Shown one piece after another: positions 17,143-28,142 of a stretch of 64,000 nt of DNA. The stretch lies in NCBI RefSeq assembly GCF_003601975.1, contig NZ_QZWZ01000018.1:62001-126000 (forward strand), given 5' to 3'. Position numbers and translations under genes: made by a program. The stretch is from Mesorhizobium waimense (lineage in GTDB: Bacteria; Pseudomonadota; Alphaproteobacteria; Rhizobiales; Rhizobiaceae). Position 1 is the first letter of the stretch. Each line of letters begins with the position of its first letter. Below the pieces are notes generated by a model that had not been told where the DNA came from, made no database searches, and saw only the letters and a list, made by a program, of their open reading frames with translations.

Positions 17143-17260
17143 GCAAAAGAAAAGGCCGGCGGGAGGAGGTGCCGGCCTTTTCCTGTTACGAGCCGGCGGG
17201 AGGAGGTGCCGGCTGGTCACCCCGGGGAGCAGAGGGAGGAGGTTCCACTCGCCGGGTATT
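17143..17260 (-). ncRNA. Cuckoo/CcsR-type small RNA (candidate)
   Basis: On the minus strand three CCTCCTCCC motifs occur in 81 nt (complement of 17234-17242, 17198-17206, 17161-17169). The second and third lie in loops of strong stems with GCCGGC/GCCGGC arms (17192-17213 and 17155-17176, an exact 22-bp duplication). The first is inside a weaker CCCGG/CCGGG enclosure. The last stem extends to AAAGGCCGGC/GCCGGCCTTT and is followed by TTTTCTTTT, an intrinsic terminator. Tandem hairpins with CCUCCUCCC loops define the alphaproteobacterial cuckoo RNAs (CcsR1-4 in Rhodobacter). It lies in the phasin 3' region, so it may be made by processing of that mRNA or from its own promoter. Confidence 0.65.
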
Positions 17261-17338
17261 CACTTGGTCACTTTATCGCACATCTATTTGTCTGACGAAA
17301 TGCGACGTTTTGATGCATCGCCAGGTTGTGCGTAGGTA

Positions 17339-17797
17339 TTAGGCGGCCTTGATGTCCTTCAGGGCCTTCTCGAAAGCGGTCTTGATCGGCTTGGAGACGT
17401 CCTCGGCCGCCTTGGAAGCGACGGTCTGGAAGTCCTTGGCCTGCTCGACGGTCATCTCGACGCGCTTGCGCAGGAACGCGGTCTGCAGCTCGACAACTTC
17501 CGACAGCGACTTGGCGCCGATCAGGGCTTCGAGATGCGAGAAGCCGGCATCGGCATTGGCGCGCAGGGCGGCGATGGTCTTGAGCGACAGGTCGCCGGAA
17601 ACGGTCTTGGCGGTCTCAAAGGTCGACTCCAGAACTTTCTGGGTCTCCTCGGCGCCGGTCTTCAGCTTGGTGTAGGCTTCCTTCGACTGCTCGACGCCCT
17701 TTTCGGCGAAAGCGCGAATCTGATCGGTGGTCTTGGAAGCATCGAAGGTCGGGAATTCAACGTTCTCGATCGTCTCGCCGGTCTTGGTCTTGGACAT
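17339..17797 (-). CDS. Phasin family protein
   Basis: 152 residues, Lys/Glu/Ala-rich, almost wholly helical and amphipathic, with the phasin pattern FAEKGVEQSKEAYTKLKTGA, TIAALRANADAGFSHLEALI and VVELQTAFLRKRVE. Phasins coat polyhydroxybutyrate granules. Strong AAAAGGA ribosome site. Divergent from the histidine kinase gene, with the candidate small RNA downstream. Length is normal for the alphaproteobacterial subgroup. Confidence 0.93.
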   Translation of the reverse strand: MSKTKTGETIENVEFPTFDASKTTDQIRAFAEKGVEQSKEAYTKLKTGAEETQKVLESTFETAKTVSGDLSLKTIAALRANADAGFSHLEALIGAKSLSEVVELQTAFLRKRVEMTVEQAKDFQTVASKAAEDVSKPIKTAFEKALKDIKAA

Positions 17798-17995
17798 TTT
17801 CCATCCTTTTCAGTGGTAGCGGCTTTGACAGAAAGCCGTCTCGTTCATGTATAATGGCAATATAGAGGTTTTTTTGTGCGATGCAACATCTTTGTTGCGG
17901 TGCACCATAAAATTCTTCCCTACCGTTAACCAAGAGCCCAGAGATTCCAGCCGCTGCACGTCATAGCTTGTGGACCTTCGCCCCGCCGGCTTTTA

Positions 17996-18011
17996 TTAAC
18001 AAAGCGTTAAC
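17996..18011 (+). promoter_or_regulatory. CtrA binding site
   Basis: TTAA at 17996-17999, 7-nt spacer, TTAAC at 18007-18011: an exact match to the CtrA consensus TTAA-N7-TTAAC. It ends 33 nt before the chosen kinase ATG. CtrA is the cell-cycle response regulator of alphaproteobacteria and the PleC/DivJ/PdhS kinases act in the phosphorelay that controls it, so a feedback link is plausible. Confidence 0.6.
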
Positions 18012-18043
18012 TCAAATTGCCCGCCGAGGGATTCGCCAAGCGC

Positions 18044-21000
18044 ATGCCGCCCGAAAACTACTCCTTCCTCGACGTCGCCGTGCTCGACGCGGTCCGCCAG
18101 CGCTTCGCCGCCGGCGATGCGATCGCCATATTGTCGGCGAACCTCGAACAGGTGATCTGGGCCAATGGTCCCGGGGCCGCGGTTTTCGGCTACCCGGATA
18201 TCGAGGCCATCATCGGCGCCTCGGCACGGCTGCCGCTGATCGCCCGGCGCCAAATCATGGCGACCAGCGGTTTTCCGGAGATCGGCAGCGACCGTGCCAT
18301 CACGGTCAGGCTGGCGACCGGGCTCAGCAGCCGTGCCGTCGGCTTCCTGGCCAGCGCGGTGAGGATGCCGGATGGTGAGCATGCGATCATGCTGGTGTTG
18401 CCGGCGGCGCAAACCGGCTCGCGCAGCCCGGCCGAGATCGCCAGCCGCGCCATTGGCGGGTTCACCGAAGATGGCCATTTCATCGCCTTCATTAACGCTG
18501 CGGGCGGCGTCGAGGCCGCCTCGGACGGCTTTGCGGCGCTGGGCATCCTGCCCGAGACGCTGGCGGCGCTTGTCGCCGATGTGGCAAACGGCGACGAGCG
18601 TATCGTCAAGCGCCTGGTTCCGGGCGGCGCCAATTCCTATCCGGCAGGCCTCGCCCGGCTGACCGATGCGCGCCACCTGCTGGTGGTCATCGACGAAGAC
18701 CAGCTCGACGATGAAGGGGCCGTTGGCGCGCCCTACGCCGCATCGGCGGAAGATAACAAGGCTGTCCGGCCGGAAGCCGGTCAGGACAATGAGCCCACGA
18801 CAACAGCTCCGACCGGTGCGGCAGCGGACGTGACGTCGGACACCGGCAGTGTTGCACGTCGGAGCGACGAGCAGCCTGCCTCTTCGGCGACGCAAAGCCC
18901 GGACAGTGGTGACCGGCAGGCAATTGGCACAGCACCGGCGCAACACGACCACTGGTATTTCAATGCCGGCGGGGATGAGGCGAACCGACCAGGCGCACCA
19001 ACGCAGGTCGAGACACCGAAGCCCGACACCCCGGTCGAGAACAGGCAGCAGGAGCTTGCCAAGGCCGCTTCTCCTGCCGAGCGCCCCGCCGCTGCGACAA
19101 TCGACCGTTCGGCAACGCCGCTGCGCTTCGTCTGGCGCACCGATGCCGAAGGCAGGTTCAGCGCGCTGTCGGCGGAATTCGCCGGGATCGTCGGCAAGCC
19201 AGCCGCCGATGTGATCGGCCGCCGCTTCAAAGATGTGGCTGCCACTTTCGGTCTCGATGCCTCGGGCGAGATCGCCGGCCTGCTGGAGCGGCGCGACACC
19301 TGGTCCGGCCGTTCGGTGCTGTGGCCGGTGGCCGGCACCGATCTCAAGATACCGGTCGACCTGGCGGCATTGCCGGTCTATGCCCGCAGCCGCGCCTTCG
19401 AAGGTTTTCGCGGTTTCGGCGTCGCCCGCAGCGGCGACGCGGTGGTCGATCCGGAAGCGATCGGCATGGCGCTTGTCCCCAATGGCGAGAAGCACGCAAC
19501 CAGCGAGCCGGCAGTCGAGGCGCCGGAGATGGGGACTGCCGAGCCGGCCGACCCGTTCAAGGGCGAAGTGCCGGCGCTGACCATCGTGCCGAAGCCGGAA
19601 CGCCGCTTCGCCGACAAGGTGATCCGGCTGGCCGAGCATCGGCAACCGGCCAACGACAAGCATTCGGCAAGTGAAAGGGGCCTGTCGACCCTGGAGCGCA
19701 GCGCCTTCCGCGAAATCGGCGAGCGGCTGAAGAAAGACAGCGCGACCCCGGTCGAACAGCCGCCGGCGGCGGAGACCCGGGCCGAGGACGCGAAGCCGAC
19801 CGTCGGCAAGAATGCCCCGGTCGAGGCAGCCGGCGAGCCCTCGCCTGACCGGTCCGGCGTCGTACAGCAGCCGGAGCCGTCCGCCGAGGCCGAGGAGCAA
19901 GTCGCAGCTACAGCGACCGTCAGCGAGTCTGCGGAAAGCGAAACGGAAGCTGCTGAACCGCCCGAGGGCGACGCCGAAGACGAGAAGGATCTGGCGCGGC
20001 TCGATGGCGCGCAGCCGGACGAAAGCAGCGAAGAGAGCCACGCGAGCCAACCCGCGGCGCCCGCCGTCTCGGGCTCGCTGCTCGACTATGCCGACCACAC
20101 GGACGACCCCGGCCAGGTTGCGGACAGTAGCGACGACGCGCCGGCTTCGGAGCCGGACCAAGCGGCAGCGGTGTCTGAAGTCGCCAAGGCTGACGATGCC
20201 GAGCCGGCTGTTGCCGAGACGCCGGCTACAGGCGCCGATAAAGACGACAGCATGACGGCCGACGATTTCCACGACGCCGAGGACAGCGAGGACTGGGAGC
20301 CGTCCGGCGAGGACACCGCCGCTTCCACCGGGGACAAGCCCCCTGAGACGAGTGCTGCTCCGCCGGAGCGGCCGCTCATCAAGGTTCCGCCGCTCAAGCT
20401 CGACGGGTTCCTGCCCTCGGCTTTCTCAACCGGGGATGAGACCAAAGCCCCTGATACATCTATCCTCGGCAAGCTGCCGGTGCCGCTGCTCATCCATTCC
20501 GGCGACGAGCTTCATTACGCCAATGACGAATTCCTCCATTTGACCGGCTATGACACGCTCGACGACTTGGCCGATGCCGGTGGCCTCGGCGCGCTGTTTG
20601 CCGATCATTACTCCGACGACGGCGCTGCCGACGAAAGCGATCGTGCACTGCGGCTGAAGGCGCGCGACGGGCAGGAATTCCCGATCGACGCCATACTGCG
20701 CTCGGTGCCGTGGCGCGGCGGCAAGGCGCTGATGCTGGTGGTGCGCCGTTCCGGCGAAGACGAGGCGCCGCCTGCTGCCCTGCATGGCCTGTCGGCCGAA
20801 CCGACCCAGCCTGATGTTTCGGAACTCAAAAGCCGTATTGCCGAAATGCGCACCATCATCGACACCGCCACCGACGGCGTGGTGCTGATCGGCCGTGACG
20901 GCGCGATCCGCTCGATCAGCCGTCCGGCCGAAGCTCTGTTCGGCTTCGACAGCGACGAGGTCGCCGGCAAGCCGTTCGCCTCGCTGTTCGCCATCGAGAG

Positions 21001-21943
21001 CCAGCGCGCGGCGCGCGACTATCTCAACGGGCTTTCCGAACCCGGCGTGGCGAGCGTGATGAATGACGGCCGCGAGGTGATCGGGCGCGAGGCGCAAGGG
21101 CGCTTCATTCCGCTGTTCATGACCATCGGCAGGCTGCCTAGCGACAGCGGCTTCTGCGCCGTGGTGCGCGACATCACGCAATGGAAGCGAGCCGAGGAGG
21201 ATCTCACCCAGGCGCGCGCCGTGGCCGAGCGCGCCTCCTCGCAGAAAACGGATTTCCTGGCCCGTATCAGTCATGAGATCCGCACGCCGCTCAATGCCAT
21301 CATCGGCTTTTCCGAACTGATGGTGGACGAAAAATTCGGGCCGGTGGCCAACGACCGCTACCGCGACTATCTGCGCGACATCAACCGCTCGGGCAACCAC
21401 GTGCTCGACCTCGTCAACGACCTGCTCGACATCTCGAAGATCGAGGCCGGCCAGCAGGAGATGGACTACGAGGCGGTGTCGCTCAACGACACGCTGGCCG
21501 AGACGGTGGCGATGATGCAGCCGCAGGCCAACCGCGAACGCGTCATCATCCGCTCCAGCTTCGCCTCGCGGCTGCCGGAAGTGGTGGCCGATTTGCGCAG
21601 CGTGCGCCAGATCGCCCTCAACATCCTGTCCAACGCGGTCCGCTACACGCAGGCCGGTGGCCAGGTCATCGTCTCGACCGCGTATGAGACCTCAGGCGAT
21701 GTCGTCATGCGCGTGCGTGACACCGGCATCGGCATGAGCCAGGCCGAGATCGAGCAGGCGCTGAAGCCGTTCAAGCAGATCAACGCGCTGAAGCGCGGAC
21801 GCGGTGACGGCACCGGTCTCGGACTGCCGCTGACCAAGGCGATGGTCGAGGCCAACCGGGCCCGGTTCAGCATCAATTCGACGCCCGGCGAAGGCACGCT
21901 CGTCGAAGTCGCCTTCCCCTCGACCCGCGTGCTGGCGGAGTAA
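18044..21943 (+). CDS. PdhS-like PAS sensor histidine kinase
   Basis: 1299 residues. PAS-like segments near 15-110, 355-450, 805-900 and 930-1055, then a DHp domain with the phospho-acceptor His near residue 1077 (FLARISHEIRTPLNAIIGF) and an ATPase domain (NILSNAVRYT, VRDTGIGMSQ, GDGTGLGLPLTKAMVEAN). The ELMVDEKFGPVANDRYRDYL helix and VLDLVNDLLDISKIEAGQ match the PleC/DivJ/PdhS DHp group that binds DivK. Residues about 480-795 are low-complexity and rich in Ala, Glu, Asp and Pro. No membrane helix, so cytoplasmic. Start at the ATG 18044; an upstream in-frame TTG at 18017 lies just behind the CtrA box. Confidence 0.9.
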   Translation: MPPENYSFLDVAVLDAVRQRFAAGDAIAILSANLEQVIWANGPGAAVFGYPDIEAIIGASARLPLIARRQIMATSGFPEIGSDRAITVRLATGLSSRAVGFLASAVRMPDGEHAIMLVLPAAQTGSRSPAEIASRAIGGFTEDGHFIAFINAAGGVEAASDGFAALGILPETLAALVADVANGDERIVKRLVPGGANSYPAGLARLTDARHLLVVIDEDQLDDEGAVGAPYAASAEDNKAVRPEAGQDNEPTTTAPTGAAADVTSDTGSVARRSDEQPASSATQSPDSGDRQAIGTAPAQHDHWYFNAGGDEANRPGAPTQVETPKPDTPVENRQQELAKAASPAERPAAATIDRSATPLRFVWRTDAEGRFSALSAEFAGIVGKPAADVIGRRFKDVAATFGLDASGEIAGLLERRDTWSGRSVLWPVAGTDLKIPVDLAALPVYARSRAFEGFRGFGVARSGDAVVDPEAIGMALVPNGEKHATSEPAVEAPEMGTAEPADPFKGEVPALTIVPKPERRFADKVIRLAEHRQPANDKHSASERGLSTLERSAFREIGERLKKDSATPVEQPPAAETRAEDAKPTVGKNAPVEAAGEPSPDRSGVVQQPEPSAEAEEQVAATATVSESAESETEAAEPPEGDAEDEKDLARLDGAQPDESSEESHASQPAAPAVSGSLLDYADHTDDPGQVADSSDDAPASEPDQAAAVSEVAKADDAEPAVAETPATGADKDDSMTADDFHDAEDSEDWEPSGEDTAASTGDKPPETSAAPPERPLIKVPPLKLDGFLPSAFSTGDETKAPDTSILGKLPVPLLIHSGDELHYANDEFLHLTGYDTLDDLADAGGLGALFADHYSDDGAADESDRALRLKARDGQEFPIDAILRSVPWRGGKALMLVVRRSGEDEAPPAALHGLSAEPTQPDVSELKSRIAEMRTIIDTATDGVVLIGRDGAIRSISRPAEALFGFDSDEVAGKPFASLFAIESQRAARDYLNGLSEPGVASVMNDGREVIGREAQGRFIPLFMTIGRLPSDSGFCAVVRDITQWKRAEEDLTQARAVAERASSQKTDFLARISHEIRTPLNAIIGFSELMVDEKFGPVANDRYRDYLRDINRSGNHVLDLVNDLLDISKIEAGQQEMDYEAVSLNDTLAETVAMMQPQANRERVIIRSSFASRLPEVVADLRSVRQIALNILSNAVRYTQAGGQVIVSTAYETSGDVVMRVRDTGIGMSQAEIEQALKPFKQINALKRGRGDGTGLGLPLTKAMVEANRARFSINSTPGEGTLVEVAFPSTRVLAE

Positions 21944-21973
21944 GCCCGATCCATTGCTTTTGCAGCAAAAGAA

Positions 21974-21995
21974 AAGGCGTCCAATGGGACGCCTT
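21974..21995. terminator. Terminator between kinase and aacS
   Basis: Stem AAGGCGTCC (21974-21982) / GGACGCCTT (21987-21995) with a 4-nt loop. On the minus strand it is followed by TTCTTTTGC, so it suits the leftward aacS gene; on the plus strand the T run is poor. Confidence 0.75.
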
Positions 21996-22211
21996 AGGTA
22001 ATAGGATTGCTGTCACAACGGGGCTTGAGCGAAACTGATCCTCAGGGGACGAGGACGGGATTTCTCCCTCAAGTTACGTGCGACTATCGGCGCCGGCCCT
22101 TAACAAATCCTTACCGGCCGGCCGGAAAATTTACGAATGTGTACCACTCATGAAATCTAGGTAAATTCGATCGAGATAATTCGTTAACCAGCGCGAATGG
22201 CCATTTTAGCC

Positions 22212-22259
22212 ATGCATGCCGTTCTCCCAAAACCGCTACACACTTTTGGGCGGCATGCA

Positions 22260-22260
<1 letters not shown>
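22212..22260. repeat. Long interrupted hairpin at the aacS stop
   Basis: Nested inverted repeat: ATGCATGCCG (22212-22221) with CGGCATGCAT (22251-22260), and inside it CCCAAAA (22226-22232) with TTTTGGG (22244-22250). A 4-nt bulge sits on one side and an 11-nt loop at the top. The right arm touches the aacS stop codon. Likely an mRNA 3'-end structure. The rest of the 316-bp gap holds several TTAAC-like half sites but no gene. Confidence 0.65.
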
Positions 22261-24218
<1,958 letters not shown>

Positions 24219-24441
24219 GATCGTTCCTCCACGGGCTGCATCGCTTATGCATATTGCGCTGCAGCAGGGCAAGATTTTGTTCCGACAAGCGATGACGCAT
24301 CGGGAAAACCGCCGGCAAAGCAGACATCTATGGCTGTTGGTGTGCGCAAATGCCATCGCCGGGCCATAAAGACTTGAAATGCGTCAGCGCTGGGTTACAC
24401 CCGTCGGGCGATTTGTCGGCAATGGAAGCAACCGGGGCGAT

Positions 24442-26295
24442 ATGCGATCATCTTTGATCCGGCGCGGAATATGGGCGATCGGCGTTGCCGCGCTCGTCGC
24501 CGCGCTGGTCGTCGCCGCCCTGCCGCTGTTTGCCTCGACCCGCATCGTGCGCGACCGCATCGCCTGGGAGATGAGCGCCTGGAGCGGCTTCAGGGTCACC
24601 ATCCAGGGCTCGCCGCGCATCGAGGTCTGGCCGAAATTCCGGGCCATTTTGAGCGACGTGACGCTTTCGCAGTGGACCGAGACCGACGCACCCCCGGTGA
24701 TCGAAGCCGAGCGCGTCGAGGTTGACCTCTCCGCCATGGAGGCATTGCGCGGCGACGTGGTGTTTTCCACCGCGCGGCTGGTGCGGCCGACGATCAGGGT
24801 CCAGCGTGCGGCAAACGGTTTCTACCTGCCGGCCATTCCGGCCGGCGGCCGCATCACGCGCTCGATCGACACGGCGCGCGGTGTAGTCAATGCCGATCCG
24901 GCCAAGCCCGATCTCAGCAAGCTGCCGGCCGATCCGTTCGGCACGGTGGAGTTCAGGGACGGCCGCATGGTGGCTTCGGTCGGCGGCAAGGAGACCGAAA
25001 TCCTGAGCAGCCTCACCGGCCAGGCGAACTGGGCGGCGATGAACAGCAATGCGACGATGACGGCGACCGGCATCTGGCGCGGCGAAAGCGTCGCCGTCGA
25101 TTTCGCATCGCCAAATCCGCTGGTGCTTTTTGCCGGCGGGGCTGCGCCGATCACGCTGTCCTTCAAGGCCTCACCGGCGACCTTTTCCTTCGATGGCATG
25201 GCCTCGATGTCGGAGAACGGCTATTTCGATGGCCAGGCGAAGTTTGCAGCACCCTCGCTGCGGCGCGTGCTCGAGTGGTCGCAGGCCGGCATCGCGAAAA
25301 GTGCAGCGATCGGCTCGGTCTCGGTGGCGAGCAAAGTGACGGCGTCGGCCGGCCGGGTGAAATTCGAAAACACCACGGTGGCGCTGGACAACAATCCGGG
25401 CATGGGGGCACTGGACTTCTCCTTTGGCGAGACCCTGCCAGTCATCTCCGGCACGCTCGCCTTCGACACGCTCGACCTCAGGTCGTTTCTGTCCGCTTTC
25501 ACGCCGCTGGCGCCAACCGGCGAAGCCGGTCCTGGCGAGATCGACACCAGCTTCGCCGACAAGGTCAATCTCGACCTGCGGCTGTCGGCGGCGCATGCCA
25601 CGGCCGGACCCGTCCAGCTTGCCGACGTCGCCGCCACGGCGCAGGTCAAGAACGGGCTAGCGGTGTTCGACATTTCGGATGCCTCGGCGTTCGGCGGCAA
25701 CATCCAGAGCAGCCTGCGTTTCGACCGCAAGCCCGAAGGCACGCAGGTCGAGATCCGGCTTCTCGCCTCCGACGTCGACGGCGGCGCCTTCGCCACCGCG
25801 GCCGGCATGACGCGGCTGGTGCCGGTCGGAACCGCAACCGTCTCGGTCATCCTCAAGGGGCCGGGCAAATCCTGGGATTCGATCTTCGAAAACGCCGATG
25901 GTTCGGTCACGGCGACGTTCGGGCCTGGCGCGCTCACCGGGCTCAACCTGCCGGCCTTCCTCAAGCGCACCGAACAGGGCGGGTTCTTCGCGCTCGACGA
26001 TGTCTCCAACGGGACGCTGCCGATCGATGGAGCGGAGATCAAGGCCAGCATCTCGAGGGGCGTGGCGAGGCTGGACAAGGCCGAGGCCAATTCGGCCAAG
26101 TCCAGGATCTGGCTTTCCGGCATTGCCTCCTATGCTGGACGGGGGCTGGCGCTGTCGGGCGGCGTCATCCAGCCGGAGCAGGCCGCCAAGCAGCCGACTG
26201 GGCAGCAAGGGCCTAACCAGTCGTCCTTCTTCGTCGGCGGAACCTGGAGCACGCCGTTCATCTCGCCGATCAGCCGCGGCATTTCAGGCGAGTAG
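24442..26295 (+). CDS. AsmA family protein
   Basis: 617 residues. N-terminal membrane helix (GIWAIGVAALVAALVVAALP) then a periplasmic AsmA-type repeat fold: FRVTIQGSPRIEVWPKFRAI near the start and GLNLPAFLKRTEQGGFFALD plus GVARLDKAEANSAKSRIWLS near the end. AsmA-like proteins are linked to lipid transfer between membranes and outer-membrane assembly. The ATG at 24442 follows GGGGCG. Divergent from aacS. Specific substrate unknown. Confidence 0.88.
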   Translation: MRSSLIRRGIWAIGVAALVAALVVAALPLFASTRIVRDRIAWEMSAWSGFRVTIQGSPRIEVWPKFRAILSDVTLSQWTETDAPPVIEAERVEVDLSAMEALRGDVVFSTARLVRPTIRVQRAANGFYLPAIPAGGRITRSIDTARGVVNADPAKPDLSKLPADPFGTVEFRDGRMVASVGGKETEILSSLTGQANWAAMNSNATMTATGIWRGESVAVDFASPNPLVLFAGGAAPITLSFKASPATFSFDGMASMSENGYFDGQAKFAAPSLRRVLEWSQAGIAKSAAIGSVSVASKVTASAGRVKFENTTVALDNNPGMGALDFSFGETLPVISGTLAFDTLDLRSFLSAFTPLAPTGEAGPGEIDTSFADKVNLDLRLSAAHATAGPVQLADVAATAQVKNGLAVFDISDASAFGGNIQSSLRFDRKPEGTQVEIRLLASDVDGGAFATAAGMTRLVPVGTATVSVILKGPGKSWDSIFENADGSVTATFGPGALTGLNLPAFLKRTEQGGFFALDDVSNGTLPIDGAEIKASISRGVARLDKAEANSAKSRIWLSGIASYAGRGLALSGGVIQPEQAAKQPTGQQGPNQSSFFVGGTWSTPFISPISRGISGE

Positions 26296-26333
26296 GCCCT
26301 CCTCTTCAGCCGAACACCCCGTTCCCGATTGAT

Positions 26334-26358
26334 CAGCGCGGCTTGATCAGCCGCGCTG
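26334..26358. terminator. Hairpin at potI 3' end
   Basis: CAGCGCGGCT (26334-26343) and AGCCGCGCTG (26349-26358) form a 10-bp stem with loop TGATC; the potI stop codon lies in it. Between convergent AsmA and potI genes, without a T tract. Confidence 0.5.
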
Positions 26359-27165
26359 CGCCGCCTGCTCGTCGAGCTGGCGCTGCACTTCACGCCGCTT
26401 GTTGGCGAGCGAAGCGATGATGACGCCGACCGCAACGACGGCGATCAGAATGGTGCAGGCGGCGTTGATTTCCGGCGTCACACCGAGACGAACCTGGCTG
26501 TAGATCTTCATCGGCAAGGTTGTTGCGCCCGGGCCCGAGGTGAAGCTGGCGATGACCAGGTCGTCGAGCGACAGCGTGAAGGCCAGCATCCAGCCGGAGA
26601 CGATCGCCGGCATGATGACCGGCAGCGTGATCTGGAAAAAAGTCTTCACCGGGGTCGCGCCTAGATCCATCGCGGCTTCTTCCAGCGAACGGTCGAAGCT
26701 GACGAGGCGCGACTGCACGACGACGGCGACAAAGCACATGGTCAGGGTGATATGGGCAAGTGTTACGGTCAGGAAGCCGCGGTCGAGGCCGACAGCGACG
26801 AAGAGCAGCAGCAGCGACAGGCCGGTGATGACCTCCGGCATGACCAGCGGGGCAAAGACCATGCCGGAAAACAGCACCCTGCCCCTGAAGCGCGTGTAGC
26901 GGGTCAAGGTGAGCGCCGCCAACGTGCCGAGCACGGTGGCCACCGTGGCCGAGATGACGCCGACGCGGGCCGTTACCCATGCGGCATCCATCAGGCCCTG
27001 GTTGTGGAACAGCGAGACGTACCATTTGGTCGAAAAGCCGCCCCAGACGGTGACCAGTTTCGACTCGTTGAACGAGAAGACGATGAGCAGGACAATCGGC
27101 AGGTAAAGAAAGGCAAAGCCCAGCACGATCGAGGTGATGTTGAAGCGGCTCCAGGTGGCGTTCAT
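26347..27165 (-). CDS. potI: Polyamine ABC permease PotI-like
   Basis: 272 residues. N-terminal helix SIVLGFAFLYLPIVLLIVFS followed by FNESKLVTVWGGFSTKWYVS, characteristic of PotC/PotI. About six membrane helices, EAA-type loop LEEAAMDLGATPVKTFFQIT and the conserved SLDDLVIASFTSGPGATTLP. The true start is the ATG at 27165, which overlaps the potH stop by 4 nt; upstream residues in this frame overlap potH and are spurious. Last gene of potFGHI. Confidence 0.93.
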   Translation of the reverse strand: MNATWSRFNITSIVLGFAFLYLPIVLLIVFSFNESKLVTVWGGFSTKWYVSLFHNQGLMDAAWVTARVGVISATVATVLGTLAALTLTRYTRFRGRVLFSGMVFAPLVMPEVITGLSLLLLFVAVGLDRGFLTVTLAHITLTMCFVAVVVQSRLVSFDRSLEEAAMDLGATPVKTFFQITLPVIMPAIVSGWMLAFTLSLDDLVIASFTSGPGATTLPMKIYSQVRLGVTPEINAACTILIAVVAVGVIIASLANKRREVQRQLDEQAAQRG

Positions 27166-28133
27166 TTGCCTTGCTCCTGGGCGCGCGCCTGGGCCTGCTG
27201 GAAGAGCATGATCGGCACGATCAGCAGCAAGAGCAGGATGACCGCGACGGCCGACGACACCGGCCAGTCGCGGTTGGCGAAGAACTCGTTCCACAGCGTC
27301 TTGCCGATCATCAGCGTCTGCGAGCCACCAAGCAGGTCGGGGATGACGAACTCGCCGACGGCCGGGATGAACACCAGAAGGCAGCCGGCGATGACGCCGG
27401 GCAGCGACAGCGGAAAGGTGATCTTCCAGAAGGCGCTGGTCGGTGGGCAACCGAGATCCTTGGCCGCCTCGATCAGCGAGTAATCCATCTTCTCCAGCGA
27501 CGAATAAAGCGGTAGCACCATGAACGGCAGATAGGAATAAACGATGCCGATGAAGATCGCCGTGTAGGTGTTGAGGATGATCAGCGGCTGGCTGATGACG
27601 CCGGTGGCAAGCAGCAGCTGATTGAGCAGCCCCTCGGGCTTGAGGATGCCGATCCAGGCGTAGACGCGGATCAGGAACGAGGTCCAGAACGGCAGGATCA
27701 CCAGCATCAGCAGCGTCGGGCGGATCGTTGCCGGGGCGCGCGACATGCCATAGGCGATCGGATAGCCGACGAGCAGGGTAAGCACCGTCGAGATCGCGGC
27801 GATGATGACGCTGGTCACATAGGCGTTGAAGTAGAGCGCGTCCTCGGTCAGCCAGGTGTAGTTGTCGATGCTGAGCTGCTTCAGCTGGTCAAAAAAGCCG
27901 GAAATACCGCCGCTGAAGTCGAGCACCGGCGTGTAGGGCGGCATGGCGATCGCGGTCTGCGACAGCGATATCTTGAAGACGATGATGAAGGGGATGAGAA
28001 AGAAGAACAGCAGCCAGAGATAGGGGATGATGATGACCAGACGGCCGACGAAGGCCGCTCCCAGTCTGGCCAGCGGGGACTTGGCGGCATCTGCCGATGG
28101 GGATGTTGCTGCAGCGGCGGCGGCGTTCGACAT
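27162..28133 (-). CDS. potH: Polyamine ABC permease PotH-like
   Basis: 323 residues with a roughly 25-residue Ala/Ser-rich cytoplasmic start, then PYLWLLFFFLIPFIIVFKIS and about six membrane helices. EAA-type loop LIEAAKDLGCPPTSAFWKIT and the terminal VPIMLF helix fit PotB/PotH. AGGGGG ribosome site before the ATG. Coupled to potI through a 4-nt overlap and 9 nt behind potG. Confidence 0.93.
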   Translation of the reverse strand: MSNAAAAAATSPSADAAKSPLARLGAAFVGRLVIIIPYLWLLFFFLIPFIIVFKISLSQTAIAMPPYTPVLDFSGGISGFFDQLKQLSIDNYTWLTEDALYFNAYVTSVIIAAISTVLTLLVGYPIAYGMSRAPATIRPTLLMLVILPFWTSFLIRVYAWIGILKPEGLLNQLLLATGVISQPLIILNTYTAIFIGIVYSYLPFMVLPLYSSLEKMDYSLIEAAKDLGCPPTSAFWKITFPLSLPGVIAGCLLVFIPAVGEFVIPDLLGGSQTLMIGKTLWNEFFANRDWPVSSAVAVILLLLLIVPIMLFQQAQARAQEQGK

Positions 28134-28142
28134 GATCGCCCC

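Noticed and set aside
17996..20272. 758-residue open frame antisense to the kinase gene
   Set aside because: High-GC antisense artefact; Arg/Gly/Ala-rich with no motif, while the sense strand has clear kinase signatures.
22099..22114. TTAA-N7-TTACC, CtrA-like
   Set aside because: One mismatch and no gene starts next to it; it lies between convergent gene ends.
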